NCBI RefSeq assembly: GCF_003477885.1
Contig: NZ_QUEE01000008.1
Coordinates: 124,001 to 188,000, forward strand
DNA from: Lachnotalea sp. AF33-28
Lineage (GTDB): Bacteria > Bacillota > Clostridia > Lachnospirales > Lachnospiraceae
Length of the DNA stretch: 64,000 bases
Reading direction: 5' to 3'
The translations under genes were made by a program, and so were the position numbers. Of the stretch, positions 42,455 to 51,219 are shown piece by piece. Numbering within the stretch: position 1 is the first letter of the stretch; every line of letters begins with the position of its first letter. The notes under the pieces were generated by a model. The model made no database searches, was not told where the DNA came from, and saw nothing but the letters and a program-made list of their open reading frames with translations.

Positions 42455-43792
42455 ATGAAGAACATCAAAGGCATAAAAACAGGTGTCTCTGTTTTTGAAC
42501 TGGACGGTATTCCGTCCTTCCGTCAGGCGCTACCGCTGGCTTTGCAGCATGTGGTGGCGATGATTGTGGGCTGTGTGACGCCGGCTATTATCGTGGCAGG
42601 GGTGGCCATCGATAAGGGCAGCATCACGGCGGCCGATGAGGTGATACTGGTGCAGTCCGCGCTGCTGATTGCGGGGATCGCCACTCTGATTCAGCTGTTT
42701 CCCATCGGCAGGAGAATCGGAGCCGGCCTGCCGGTGATCATGGGAGTCAGCTTTGCGTACCTGGCCTCTTTGCAGGCCATAGCGGGAGAATTCGGTATAG
42801 CCGCTATCTTCGGCGCCCAGCTGGTGGGCGGAATTGTGGCGGTGCTGGTGGGGATATTTATTAAATGGCTTCGGCCTTTATTCCCTCCGCTGGTGACGGG
42901 CACCGTGGTTTTTACAATCGGTTTGTCCCTCTATCCCACAGCCATCAATTATATGGCGGGAGGAAAAGGAGCGCCGGGTTACGGCAGTCTGCAGAACTGG
43001 ATTGTGGCGGCGGTGACCCTGGCAGTGGTGACCGGACTCAATCATTTTGCAAAGGGTATATTTAAACTGGCATCCATTCTGATCGGCATGATCTCAGGAT
43101 ATGTGCTGGCGCTGTGTTTGGGAATGGTTGACTTTGCTTCGGTCGCATCGGCGTCCTGGTTTCAGATTTCTCCGCCGATGCATTTCGGCATTGAATTTGA
43201 GATCTCTTCGATCATATCCATGTCGATTCTGTTCATAGTCAATTCAGTTCAGGCAATCGGAGATCTGTCCGCGACTACAGCGGGAGGGATGGACAGAGAC
43301 CCAACGGAACGGGAACTGTCGGGCGGCATTGTTGGAAACGGTGTGGCCAGCATACTGGGTTCCTTTCTCGGAGGGCTGCCTACAGCTACCTTCAGCCAGA
43401 ACGTGGGCATTGTAGCGACTACCAAGGTGATCAACCGCTGTGTGCTGGGGCTTTCGGCAGTATTCATACTGATTGCGGCGTTCATACCAAAGTTCGCATC
43501 GCTGCTCACGACGATTCCGCAGTGTGTGCTGGGAGGGGCTACGATTTCCGTATTTGCCTCTATCACCATGACGGGCATCAAGCTGATTTCCAAGCAGCCG
43601 CTGAATTACCGCAACACATCCATCGTGGGATTGTCGGTGGCGCTGGGCATGGGCATTACGCTGGTGCCGGAGACGCTGGCGATGTTTCCGGAGTGGGTCA
43701 CGATGATCTTTGGGAAGTCAGCGGTGGTGGTCGCGACAATTGTAGCGGTGGCGCTCAATTGTGTGATACCCAAAGACAGCGGTGAAAAGTAA
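42455..43792 (+). CDS. Xanthine/uric acid permease (NCS2 family)
   Basis: A 445-residue, about 14-helix nucleobase:cation symporter of the xanthine/urate branch. It starts with LALQHVVAMIVGCVTPAIIV and has the substrate motif NSVQAIGDLSATTAGGMDRD and the family signature GLPTATFSQNVGIVATTKV. The ATG follows ACAGGAGGATAA. Placed next to the ygeX-arcC and ssnA-xdh genes it would import the purine fermented by them. Xanthine or urate specificity cannot be settled by eye. It is convergent with arcC across a very strong terminator. Confidence 0.9.
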   Translation: MKNIKGIKTGVSVFELDGIPSFRQALPLALQHVVAMIVGCVTPAIIVAGVAIDKGSITAADEVILVQSALLIAGIATLIQLFPIGRRIGAGLPVIMGVSFAYLASLQAIAGEFGIAAIFGAQLVGGIVAVLVGIFIKWLRPLFPPLVTGTVVFTIGLSLYPTAINYMAGGKGAPGYGSLQNWIVAAVTLAVVTGLNHFAKGIFKLASILIGMISGYVLALCLGMVDFASVASASWFQISPPMHFGIEFEISSIISMSILFIVNSVQAIGDLSATTAGGMDRDPTERELSGGIVGNGVASILGSFLGGLPTATFSQNVGIVATTKVINRCVLGLSAVFILIAAFIPKFASLLTTIPQCVLGGATISVFASITMTGIKLISKQPLNYRNTSIVGLSVALGMGITLVPETLAMFPEWVTMIFGKSAVVVATIVAVALNCVIPKDSGEK

Positions 43793-43840
43793 AAATATTC
43801 TGTCGGATGGCGGGCTGCCGTTCTGTCGGATCATTCCGGA

Positions 43841-43957
43841 GCCACTAAAACCGGTGACGATACACCGGTCATTCTGGCAGCAGGCGCGGTCCTGATTTCA
43901 CTGGGCGTCTCTGCGCTGCTCCTTGCGGTCCGAAGAACTAATAAAAAGAAAGCCTGA
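43841..43957 (+). pseudogene. Relic of a sortase-anchored surface protein C-terminus
   Basis: Thirty-eight codons read ATKTGDDTPV, then a hydrophobic helix (ILAAGAVLISLGVSALLLAV) and a basic tail RRTNKKKA before a stop: the layout of an LPXTG-type cell-wall sorting signal (here xTKTG). There is no start codon or ribosome site. The frame is continuous with the permease beyond its TAA, probably by chance. It seems to be the last piece of a deleted surface-protein gene. Confidence 0.6.
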
Positions 43958-43963
43958 CAGGGT

Positions 43964-44013
43964 AAACAGACTGCCGCCGCATCGCTGGATCGCGATGCGG
44001 CGGCAGTCTGTTT
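43964..44013. terminator. Bidirectional terminator between permease and arcC
   Basis: A perfect 22-bp stem (43964-43985 with 43992-44013) around a six-base loop, with A-rich and T-rich ends, so it works in both directions between convergent genes. Confidence 0.9.
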
Positions 44014-44062
44014 ATGACATTACATATCAGTTTATACAGAATGTCTTCCTGATCTGTACATT

Positions 44063-45004
44063 TTATAGGTGAATAATAGTGCCTGTCTTACCCTGGATGC
44101 CGTCTTTTGCTTTTTCAAGCAGCGTGATCAGTGCGGTCCTGCCGGGCTTGGAACCGGCAAACTCAGCCGCGGCCAATACCTTAGGCAGCATGGAGCCTGC
44201 AGCGAACTGCCCTTCCTCTGCATACCTCAATGCATCCTGTACGCTTAGGTCGGACAGCCACTCCACATCGGGCTGCCCGTAGCGGAGGGCCACTTTTTCC
44301 ACGGCAGTCAGGATGATCAGATAATCCGCATCCAGCTCCTTTGCCAGCAGACAGCTGGCGAAATCCTTGTCGATCACAGCGCTGGTACCCTTCAGATGAT
44401 TCCCCTTAAGAGTGACGGGAATGCCGCCGCCTCCGCAGGAGATGACCACCTGACCCGCCTCCACCAGTGTGCGGATCGCATCGATTTCCACGATCTGCGC
44501 GGGCTTGGGGGAGGCCACCACACGGCGGAAACCGCGCCCGGCGTCTTCCTTCATGATATATCCGTATTTTTCTGCGGCGATATCCGCCTGCTCTTTGGTC
44601 ATAAAATGGCCGATGGGTTTGGAAGGCGTCCGAAACGCAGGATCCTCCTCCTCCACCCGTACCTGTGTGATCATGGTCACCACAGGTTTATCGGTGATGT
44701 CTTTGTTACGCAGCTCCTCCCGCAAGGCGTTCTGCAGGTCATATCCGATATAAGCCTGGCTCATCGCCACGCAGACGGAGAGGGGAGTGTTGGGCTGTTC
44801 CGGATTCTCACGGCTTAATGCGGCCATGGCATTGTTGATCATGCCGACCTGCGGCCCGTTGCCGTGGGAGATGACCACCTCATGCCCCTCCTCAATCAGA
44901 TCTACGATGGCCCGTGCGGTTACCTTGACGGCAGCCATCTGCTCCGGAAGCGTATTGCCAAGCGCATTGCCCCCTAAGGCGAGCACAATTCTCTTTTTAT
45001 TCAA
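44063..45004 (-). CDS. arcC: Carbamate kinase
   Basis: A 313-residue amino-acid-kinase-fold enzyme that makes ATP from carbamoyl phosphate and ADP, releasing ammonia and CO2. Family features are LALGGNALGNT at the start, VISHGNGPQVG, and VISCGGGGIPV with the following lysine-rich region. It is the last gene of the leftward ygeX-ygeY-ygeW-arcC operon and would harvest energy from carbamoyl phosphate released by the YgeW carbamoyltransferase. No arginine deiminase (arcA) is nearby, which ties this copy to purine and not arginine breakdown (inference). Confidence 0.95.
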   Translation of the reverse strand: MNKKRIVLALGGNALGNTLPEQMAAVKVTARAIVDLIEEGHEVVISHGNGPQVGMINNAMAALSRENPEQPNTPLSVCVAMSQAYIGYDLQNALREELRNKDITDKPVVTMITQVRVEEEDPAFRTPSKPIGHFMTKEQADIAAEKYGYIMKEDAGRGFRRVVASPKPAQIVEIDAIRTLVEAGQVVISCGGGGIPVTLKGNHLKGTSAVIDKDFASCLLAKELDADYLIILTAVEKVALRYGQPDVEWLSDLSVQDALRYAEEGQFAAGSMLPKVLAAAEFAGSKPGRTALITLLEKAKDGIQGKTGTIIHL

Positions 45005-45030
45005 CTGTAACCCCTCATTTCTCTTATTCC

Positions 45031-45109
45031 GTAACAGTTCAGACGGCGGGCGTATAAACAGGCGGTAAGCCTGCTCTTATACCGATTTCCCCGCTGTCTG
45101 AACGGTTAC
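45031..45109. repeat. Large palindrome between arcC and ygeW (family C related?)
   Basis: GTAACAGTTCAGACGGCGGG pairs with CCCGCTGTCTGAACGGTTAC (two mismatches) across 79 bp, with a smaller inner hairpin. The GTAAC ends recall repeat family C. Placed in the operon gap it could attenuate or process the transcript upstream of arcC. Confidence 0.65.
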
Positions 45110-45110
45110 G

Positions 45111-46304
45111 TTATTTCATCAGCCTGGGCGCATTTCTTTCTTCAAGCTTCTTTAACATCCCTGCAGGATCCGCAAATTTGCTCAAGAAGATCATGGCGGC
45201 GATCACATAAGGCTTAAAGCTGGCTTCCTTATAGAGCGGCGTACGGTAACGGTCAAAAACAGAAGCGTCCACCTCGCCGGTCTCACAGCTGACACCGGTG
45301 ATATCCGCAGGCAGGCAGTGCAGATAGAGCGCCTTGCCGTCCTTCGTGGTGCGCATCAGCTCCTCGGTACATGCCCAGTCCTTATGCTGCGCATTCTGTG
45401 CCAGCAACTCCTTTTCCAGCGCCTGGATGCCTTCGGTATCCCCTTCTCCGTACAGGTTGGTGCGTCTTTCCATAGCAGCAAAAGGAGCCCAGCTCTTCGG
45501 ATATACGATATCCGCGTCTTTAAACGCTTCCGCCATGCTGTTTGTTTTGGTGAAGGTACCGCCGGAAGCCGCGGCATTTTTGCGCGCAACCTCTTCCACC
45601 TCGGGCATCACCTCATATCCTTCAGGATGTGCCAGAACAACGTCCATACCCATACGGGTCATCAGTCCGATGACACCCTGCGGAACGGAGAGCGGTTTCC
45701 CGTAGGAAGGAGAGTAGGCCCAGGTCATAGCCAGTTTTTTGCCCTTCAGATTCTCCACACCGCCGAATTCGTGAATGATATGCAGCATATCCGCCATGCA
45801 CTGTGTGGGATGGTCAATATCGCACTGGAGATTAACCAGCGTGGGGCGCTGTTCCAGTATCCCGTCCAGATTGCCCTGCTTCACCGCATCGGAAACCTCA
45901 TGCATATAGGCATTGCCTTTGCCGATATACATGTCGTCGCGGATTCCGATCACGTCCGCCATAAAAGAGATCATATTTGCGGTCTCACGCACCGTTTCTC
46001 CGTGAGCCACCTGTGATTTTCCCTCATCCAGATCCTGAACCTCCAGCCCCAGAAGATTGCAGGCAGAAGCGAACGAAAAGCGGGTGCGGGTGGAATTATC
46101 ACGGAACAGGGAGATGCCCAGCCCGCTCTCAAACACCTTTGTAGAGATATTATGCTCTCTCATATACCGCAGCGCATCCGCCACCGTCCAAACCGCCTCC
46201 AGTTCCTCATCCGTCTTCTCCCAGGTGAGGAAGAAATCATTCTGATACATATTTTTAAAATCCAGTTTATTTAACTTATCAATATAATCCTGTAAAGTCA
46301 TCAT
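45111..46304 (-). CDS. ygeW: Knotted carbamoyltransferase YgeW
   Basis: About 397 residues of the ornithine/aspartate carbamoyltransferase superfamily. The carbamoyl-phosphate loop is FRDNSTRTRFSF (STRTR), and the HCLPAD motif of the second domain is present. YgeW proteins accompany ygeX and ygeY in purine- and diaminopropionate-linked clusters; the true substrate is not firmly established. In this operon, running in the breakdown direction, it would yield carbamoyl phosphate for ArcC. The ATG at 46304 is chosen over an upstream TTG; the ribosome site is weak. Confidence 0.92.
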   Translation of the reverse strand: MMTLQDYIDKLNKLDFKNMYQNDFFLTWEKTDEELEAVWTVADALRYMREHNISTKVFESGLGISLFRDNSTRTRFSFASACNLLGLEVQDLDEGKSQVAHGETVRETANMISFMADVIGIRDDMYIGKGNAYMHEVSDAVKQGNLDGILEQRPTLVNLQCDIDHPTQCMADMLHIIHEFGGVENLKGKKLAMTWAYSPSYGKPLSVPQGVIGLMTRMGMDVVLAHPEGYEVMPEVEEVARKNAAASGGTFTKTNSMAEAFKDADIVYPKSWAPFAAMERRTNLYGEGDTEGIQALEKELLAQNAQHKDWACTEELMRTTKDGKALYLHCLPADITGVSCETGEVDASVFDRYRTPLYKEASFKPYVIAAMIFLSKFADPAGMLKKLEERNAPRLMK

Positions 46305-46409
46305 ATACAAAACCAACCCTTTCAATAGTTAATTTTTTATTTAATAGGAAAATACGGCCTATTGAACAAAAATGCTCCGCTTAGGATCGCACTGCGGCGG
46401 GATTCTTTT

Positions 46410-47603
46410 TCATTTGCAGTACATCTGCGGTAATGCGGCATACACGGCCGCGCACTTCACCAGATCCGCCTTCCATGTCCTCTCGTTGGGCGCATGTGCC
46501 TGCGCTTCCTTGCCCGGCCCGAATCCGATGCAGGGGATGCCGAAACGTCCCATGATGGATACTCCGTTGGTGGAGAAGGTCCATTTATCAACCAGAGGTT
46601 CGCCGTACATGCCCCTGTATGCTTCCACCATCGCCTGTGTGGCCGCATGATCCTCCGGGATCACCCAGGTGGGGAAATAGCAGTCGGTAGGATAGACCAG
46701 ACCGGTATAGCTGGGACGCTCGTACTTGTACATGCTGACTCTTGCCTGATACTTTTGTACGGAAGGAAGAGCGCGGATTTCATCCAGCGCCATTTCATAG
46801 GTTTCCCCGTCCGTCAGTCTGCGGTCGATGGAGATGGCGCAGCTGTCCGCCACCGCGCAGCGGGAAGGAGAGGTAAAAAAGATTTCGGATACGGTCAGCG
46901 TGCCTTTGCCAAGAAACGGGTCAAAGTGCAGCTTGTCATTGAGGGCCCGCACATCCTGCAGGATATCGCCCATCTTGTAGATCGCGTTGTCTCCGCGCTC
47001 GGGAGCGGAGCCGTGGCAGGAAATGCCGTCCACATCCACGCGGATCTCCATGCGTCCTCTCTGCCCGCGGTAGATATTGCCGTCGGTGGGCTCGGTGATC
47101 ACCACAAATTCCGGTTTCACCTTATCCTCGTTGATGATGTACTGCCAGCAGAGGCCGTCACAGTCCTCTTCCTGAACGGTGCCGGTGACCAGGACGGTAT
47201 ATTTATCGTTCAGCAGTCCCAGATCCTTCATGATCCTGGCACCGTAAACTGCCGATACGATGCCGCCCATCTGATCGGAGGTGCCGCGGCCGCCGATCTC
47301 TTCTTCTGTTTCAAAGCCCTCGTAGGGATCGAAGGTCCAGTTGTCCCGGTTACCGATGCCCACCGTGTCGATATGGGCATCATAGCCGATCAGAGTTTCA
47401 CCGTGTCCCATATAGCCGAGCACGTTTCCCATGGGGTCGATTTCCACCCGGTCAAATTCCAGAGCCTTCATCTCCTGTGCGATGCGGTCGATATGCCCTT
47501 TTTCTCCGGCGCTTTCTCCGGGTATGCGCACCAGATCCCGTAAAAATTTTGTCATGTCCTCTCTGTAATTTTCAGCAGCCTCTTTGATTTTGTTAAATTC
47601 CAT
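46410..47603 (-). CDS. ygeY: YgeY family M20-type hydrolase (selenium metabolism-linked)
   Basis: A 397-residue metal-dependent amidohydrolase/deacylase of the ArgE/DapE (M20) family. Metal and catalytic motifs are in order: GYDAHIDTVG, GRGTSDQMGG and the catalytic glutamate pair in TGTVQEEDCDG, with a dimerisation domain in the middle. YgeY is regularly found with ygeX, ygeW and selenium-dependent hydroxylases. It probably cleaves an acyl or carbamoyl amino-acid intermediate of purine breakdown. AGGAGGGG precedes the ATG at 47603; the upstream extension overlaps ygeX and is rejected. Confidence 0.92.
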   Translation of the reverse strand: MEFNKIKEAAENYREDMTKFLRDLVRIPGESAGEKGHIDRIAQEMKALEFDRVEIDPMGNVLGYMGHGETLIGYDAHIDTVGIGNRDNWTFDPYEGFETEEEIGGRGTSDQMGGIVSAVYGARIMKDLGLLNDKYTVLVTGTVQEEDCDGLCWQYIINEDKVKPEFVVITEPTDGNIYRGQRGRMEIRVDVDGISCHGSAPERGDNAIYKMGDILQDVRALNDKLHFDPFLGKGTLTVSEIFFTSPSRCAVADSCAISIDRRLTDGETYEMALDEIRALPSVQKYQARVSMYKYERPSYTGLVYPTDCYFPTWVIPEDHAATQAMVEAYRGMYGEPLVDKWTFSTNGVSIMGRFGIPCIGFGPGKEAQAHAPNERTWKADLVKCAAVYAALPQMYCK

Positions 47604-47620
47604 TTCGTTCCCCTCCTGTG

Positions 47621-48826
47621 TTATTCCTCTTTGCCTTCCCATACGATTTTTTTATATCTGTCAGGATCCGTATCCCCTTCGGTGGAGAAGAGGAGTACGT
47701 TTGATTCTTTGTTTAGACCCAGCACTTCTCTAAGCTCACTGTATTCCTCCATCTTCATGATGCAGTACAGAAGACCCATGCCCACAGCGCCGGACTCCCC
47801 GCTCACAACCTGCGGATCGCCCTTAAAGGGGGCGGAGAGCATGCGCATGCCTCTGGCGGATACCCAATCCGGACATGCGGCAAACACTTTTACATGGTTT
47901 TTCAGGATATCCCAGGAAATCGTATTGGGTTCTCCGCAGGCAAGCCCTGCCATGATCGTCTGCATATCGCCGTCCACAATGCGCGGCTGTCCGTCCTTTG
48001 CCACAGTGCCCTTATAGAGACAGGCTGCAGCGTCGGATTCCACCACCACAACAACAGGGGGATGATCGGGGTAACGGTTTGCGAAATATCCCTGAACCGC
48101 GCCCGCAAGAGATCCCACACCGGCCTGGATGAAGATGTGTGTCGGCCGTCCGATTCCGTATTCCTCAAGCTGCTCGTCGGCTTCCATCGCCATGGTGCCG
48201 TAGCCCTGCATGATCCATGAGGGGATTTCTTCATAACCGTCCCATGCGGTGTCCTGCACCACCACTCCGTTGGGCGTCTTTGCAGCAGCGGCGGCAGCCA
48301 TGCGCACGCACTCATCGTAGTTGACCTCTTCGATCGTAGCGGAGGCATTTTCCTTTAAAATATTGTTCAGGCGGGTGATTGTGGTGCCCTTGGGCATGTA
48401 GACCACCGCCTTTTGGCCCAGTTTATTGGCCGCCCATGCAACGCCGCGCCCGTGGTTGCCGTCCGTTGCGGTGAAGAAGGTAGCCTGGCCGAACTCATCC
48501 AGCAGTTTGCGGCTGGTCAGCACATCATAGGTCAGCTCGGAAACATCCCTGCCGGTCTGTTTGGCAATATAGCGGGCCATGGAAAAAGAGCCTCCCAGCA
48601 CCTTAAAGGCGTTTAAACCGAAGCGGTAGGATTCGTCCTTGACATAAACACCGCCGATTCCCAGCCAGTCCGCCATGCCGGACAGCCTGGCTAACGGCGT
48701 CTTGGTATACTGCGGGAAGCTTTCGTGGAAGGCGCGCGCTTTCTTAACTTCCTCTAAGGCCATGACCTTAATCTGGCTGTCCTCTGTTTTGGGCATTTCA
48801 TTGACTGCCCATTTGATTTCTTTCAT
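47621..48826 (-). CDS. ygeX: 2,3-diaminopropionate ammonia-lyase
   Basis: A 401-residue PLP enzyme (fold type II) that converts 2,3-diaminopropionate to pyruvate and two ammonia. The PLP lysine is in RFGLNAFKVLGGS (about residue 77); glycine-rich cofactor loops are ATDGNHGRGVAW and QAGVGSLAGAV, and SGESGAVGMG binds the pyridine end. In the clustered purine pathway it is proposed to act on diaminopropionate made from the opened ring. AGGAGG precedes the ATG; it starts 15 bp after the regulator gene. Confidence 0.95.
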   Translation of the reverse strand: MKEIKWAVNEMPKTEDSQIKVMALEEVKKARAFHESFPQYTKTPLARLSGMADWLGIGGVYVKDESYRFGLNAFKVLGGSFSMARYIAKQTGRDVSELTYDVLTSRKLLDEFGQATFFTATDGNHGRGVAWAANKLGQKAVVYMPKGTTITRLNNILKENASATIEEVNYDECVRMAAAAAAKTPNGVVVQDTAWDGYEEIPSWIMQGYGTMAMEADEQLEEYGIGRPTHIFIQAGVGSLAGAVQGYFANRYPDHPPVVVVVESDAAACLYKGTVAKDGQPRIVDGDMQTIMAGLACGEPNTISWDILKNHVKVFAACPDWVSARGMRMLSAPFKGDPQVVSGESGAVGMGLLYCIMKMEEYSELREVLGLNKESNVLLFSTEGDTDPDRYKKIVWEGKEE

Positions 48827-48841
48827 CGGATCCGTTACCTC

Positions 48842-49486
48842 CTACTTTTGGTCTTTGTTTACATCGATGTAGCTATAAAGTGTATACTTCGATATGCCGA
48901 AGTATTTGGAAACCTTGTCGCCGGATTTAGTAATCAGAAATGCGCCGGCATTGTTCAGAAATTCGATGGCGGTTACTTTGTCGTCCTTCGTCATCAGGGC
49001 TACCGGCTTGCCGACCAGGGCAACGCTCTGTTCGATGAGATCATCCAGCAGATCGTTGACATTGTGGGTGATTTTTTCCGGCTCTTTGTTGGCCGGTGAG
49101 TCGGCTTCAGTCAGCGGACGGATGGCGTTTTCGACGGCTAAGAGTCCCGTGATATCGTAGTTGATGGATAATATATACCTTATTTGATTGTGTTCGTCTC
49201 TTATGTACATGGTGCTGGACTTTAAGATACGGCCGTCATCGGTCCTGGTCAGGTAGCCGAGATGATCCTTCAGGTCATCCGGATTTTTTTGCAGCGTTTC
49301 TAAAACGACATGGGAAGGCCCGCCGCCAAGGCTGCGGTTGCTCACCTGTCCATTTTCAATATGAACGATGCAGTGTTCCAGATCTTCCTTTCCCAAATCA
49401 TGGATGACGATCTCGCAGTTTTGGCCGAACTGCGCCGCCAGGCCGTGGGCCAGCTGTATCAGTGTCTCCAGAGAGCAGTATTGCAT
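48842..49486 (-). CDS. YheO/DauR-like PAS-HTH transcriptional regulator
   Basis: A 214-residue regulator: an N-terminal YheO-like PAS domain (residues 8-120; GQNCEIVIHDL, then SSTMYIRDEHNQIRYILSIN) and a C-terminal helix-turn-helix of the HTH_22 type ending KVSKYFGISKYTLYSYIDV. Relatives such as DauR control amino-acid catabolic operons. The ATG at 49486 has GGAG 7 bp upstream. As first gene of the ygeX operon and divergent from ssnA, it is well placed to control both directions of the purine island; the ligand is unknown. Confidence 0.88.
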   Translation of the reverse strand: MQYCSLETLIQLAHGLAAQFGQNCEIVIHDLGKEDLEHCIVHIENGQVSNRSLGGGPSHVVLETLQKNPDDLKDHLGYLTRTDDGRILKSSTMYIRDEHNQIRYILSINYDITGLLAVENAIRPLTEADSPANKEPEKITHNVNDLLDDLIEQSVALVGKPVALMTKDDKVTAIEFLNNAGAFLITKSGDKVSKYFGISKYTLYSYIDVNKDQK

Positions 49487-49681
49487 GAGAAAACTCCTTT
49501 CGCGAAGGGGTGGTGGTACAAGGCACGCCAAAGAAAAAAGGACAGACAATGGGGTGAGAGAAGTCGGTCTGAAACTTGTTTCTTTGTGTACTCCATGAGT
49601 TCATCATAGCATATAATTTTAGAAATTCAATACCTTTTTGCAAAATTTTTTAGCTAACCTAAAAATTTTTGGATTTCCCTC

Positions 49682-49710
49682 TTGCAATCTGTAAATAGAA
49701 ATGCTAGACT
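49682..49710 (+). promoter_or_regulatory. Candidate promoter for the ssnA-ygfK operon
   Basis: TTGCAA (49682-49687), 17-bp spacer, TAGACT (49705-49710). The 385-bp divergent region 49487-49871 between the regulator and ssnA is AT-rich and holds no gene; a second TATTATA-like box lies near 49814. Operator sites of the regulator probably lie here, but none stands out. Confidence 0.5.
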
Positions 49711-49871
49711 AGAGACATAGAAATTATTATGTGCAGATTGCATAAAAAATGACAGGCTATTTGCTTTGAAATGATTTTAATGAAGAGCTATGCCGCGGAA
49801 GAATGTGAGATAATATTATACAATATGCACAACGACGGAAAAAGTAAAATATAGTAAAACGGAGGAAGGCT

Positions 49872-51209
49872 ATGCTGATTATCGGGAATGGAAGAATGGT
49901 AACCAGGGATGAGGAGACTCCTTTCTATGAAAACGGTGCTGTGGCGGTGGATGCGGACCGCATCGTGCGCACCGGTGAGACGGAGGAGCTAAAAGCGGCA
50001 TATCCGAAAGCAGAGTTTATCGATGCGAAGGGCGGGGTGATCATGCCCGGCCTGATCAATACCCATGAGCATATCTACAGCGCCATGGCCCGGGGCCTAT
50101 CCATAAACGGATATAATCCCAAGGGATTTCTGGACGTGCTGGACGGCATGTGGTGGACGATCGACCGTGCGCTGGACAACCGCCAGACAAGAATGAGCGC
50201 GAAGGCAACCTATCTGGACTGCATTAAGAACGGTGTGACCACGGTCTTTGACCATCATGCCAGCTATGGAGAGATCCGTGACAGCCTGTTTACAATCGCT
50301 GACGTGGCGGAAGAATTCGGTGTCCGAAGCTGCCTCTGCTATGAGGTGTCTGACCGGGAAGGTCCGGATAAGATGAAGGAGGCCGTACGGGAAAATGAGG
50401 CGTTTATCCGCCATGCCCTTAAGGATCAGAGCGGCATGACCGCCGGGATGATGGGCATGCATGCGGCTTTTACGCTGTCGGACAGCAGCATTGCATTTTG
50501 TATGGAACACAAGCCAAAGGAGGCTGGCTGCCATATCCATGTGGCCGAAGGAATAGATGATCTGTACGATTCTCTGCAAAATCACGGCAAAAGGATCATC
50601 GACCGTCTGATGGATCTGGAGGTGCTGGGTCCAAAGACGATTACAGCGCACTGCATCTACATCAACTCCCATGAGATGGATGTGCTGAAGGAAACGGACA
50701 CCTCGGTGGTGCATAATCCGGAATCCAACATGGGCAATGCGGTAGGATGTCCTCCCACTATGGAGATCGTCCGCCGGGGTATCCTGACCGGCCTTGGGAC
50801 GGACGGATATACCCATGATATGATAGAATCCTATAAGACTGCCAACATCCTGCATAAGCACCATACCTGCAATCCCAACGCTGCCTGGACGGAAGTGCCA
50901 AAGATGCTGTTTTACAACAATGCTGCGATTGCAAACCGGTATTTTGAGAAGCCGCTCGGCGTGCTCAAAGAGGGGGCGGCCGCGGATATCATCGTGGCCG
51001 ATTATATTCCGCTTACGCCGATGGACGCCTCCAATGTTAACAGCCATATCCTTTTCGGCATGAACGGGCGCAGCGTGGTGACTACCGTCATCAATGGCTG
51101 TGTAGTCATGAAGGACCGCAGGCTGATTTCGATTGATGAAGAAAAAGTGATGTATGAATGCAGGCAAGAAGCGGAGAGACTCTGGAACACAATTAACGGA
51201 TGGAGGTAA
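49872..51209 (+). CDS. ssnA: Putative aminohydrolase SsnA
   Basis: A 445-residue amidohydrolase-superfamily enzyme. Metal ligands are visible: NTHEHIYSAM (HxH type) at about 64-73, HIHVAEG, the histidine in TITAHCIYIN, and the aspartate in GLGTDGYTHD. SsnA proteins occur with ygfK and xdh in selenium-dependent purine clusters and are thought to deaminate or open a purine-derived ring. ACGGAGGAAGG precedes the ATG. ygfK follows after 10 bp. Confidence 0.93.
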   Translation: MLIIGNGRMVTRDEETPFYENGAVAVDADRIVRTGETEELKAAYPKAEFIDAKGGVIMPGLINTHEHIYSAMARGLSINGYNPKGFLDVLDGMWWTIDRALDNRQTRMSAKATYLDCIKNGVTTVFDHHASYGEIRDSLFTIADVAEEFGVRSCLCYEVSDREGPDKMKEAVRENEAFIRHALKDQSGMTAGMMGMHAAFTLSDSSIAFCMEHKPKEAGCHIHVAEGIDDLYDSLQNHGKRIIDRLMDLEVLGPKTITAHCIYINSHEMDVLKETDTSVVHNPESNMGNAVGCPPTMEIVRRGILTGLGTDGYTHDMIESYKTANILHKHHTCNPNAAWTEVPKMLFYNNAAIANRYFEKPLGVLKEGAAADIIVADYIPLTPMDASNVNSHILFGMNGRSVVTTVINGCVVMKDRRLISIDEEKVMYECRQEAERLWNTINGWR

Positions 51210-51219
51210 ATGAGAGGCA

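Noticed and set aside
43790..43957. Stop-codon readthrough from the permease into the sorting-signal frame
   Set aside because: The shared frame has a one-in-three chance; a cell-wall anchor on a polytopic transporter makes no sense, and the codon is TAA.
46494..47543. A 349-codon plus-strand ORF across ygeY
   Set aside because: Shadow of ygeY on the other strand; no ribosome site or recognised domain.
49495..49530. GGGGTGGTGGTAC-like string resembling a T-box antiterminator
   Set aside because: It is on the strand opposite to the downstream regulator, with no stem I, specifier loop or terminator.
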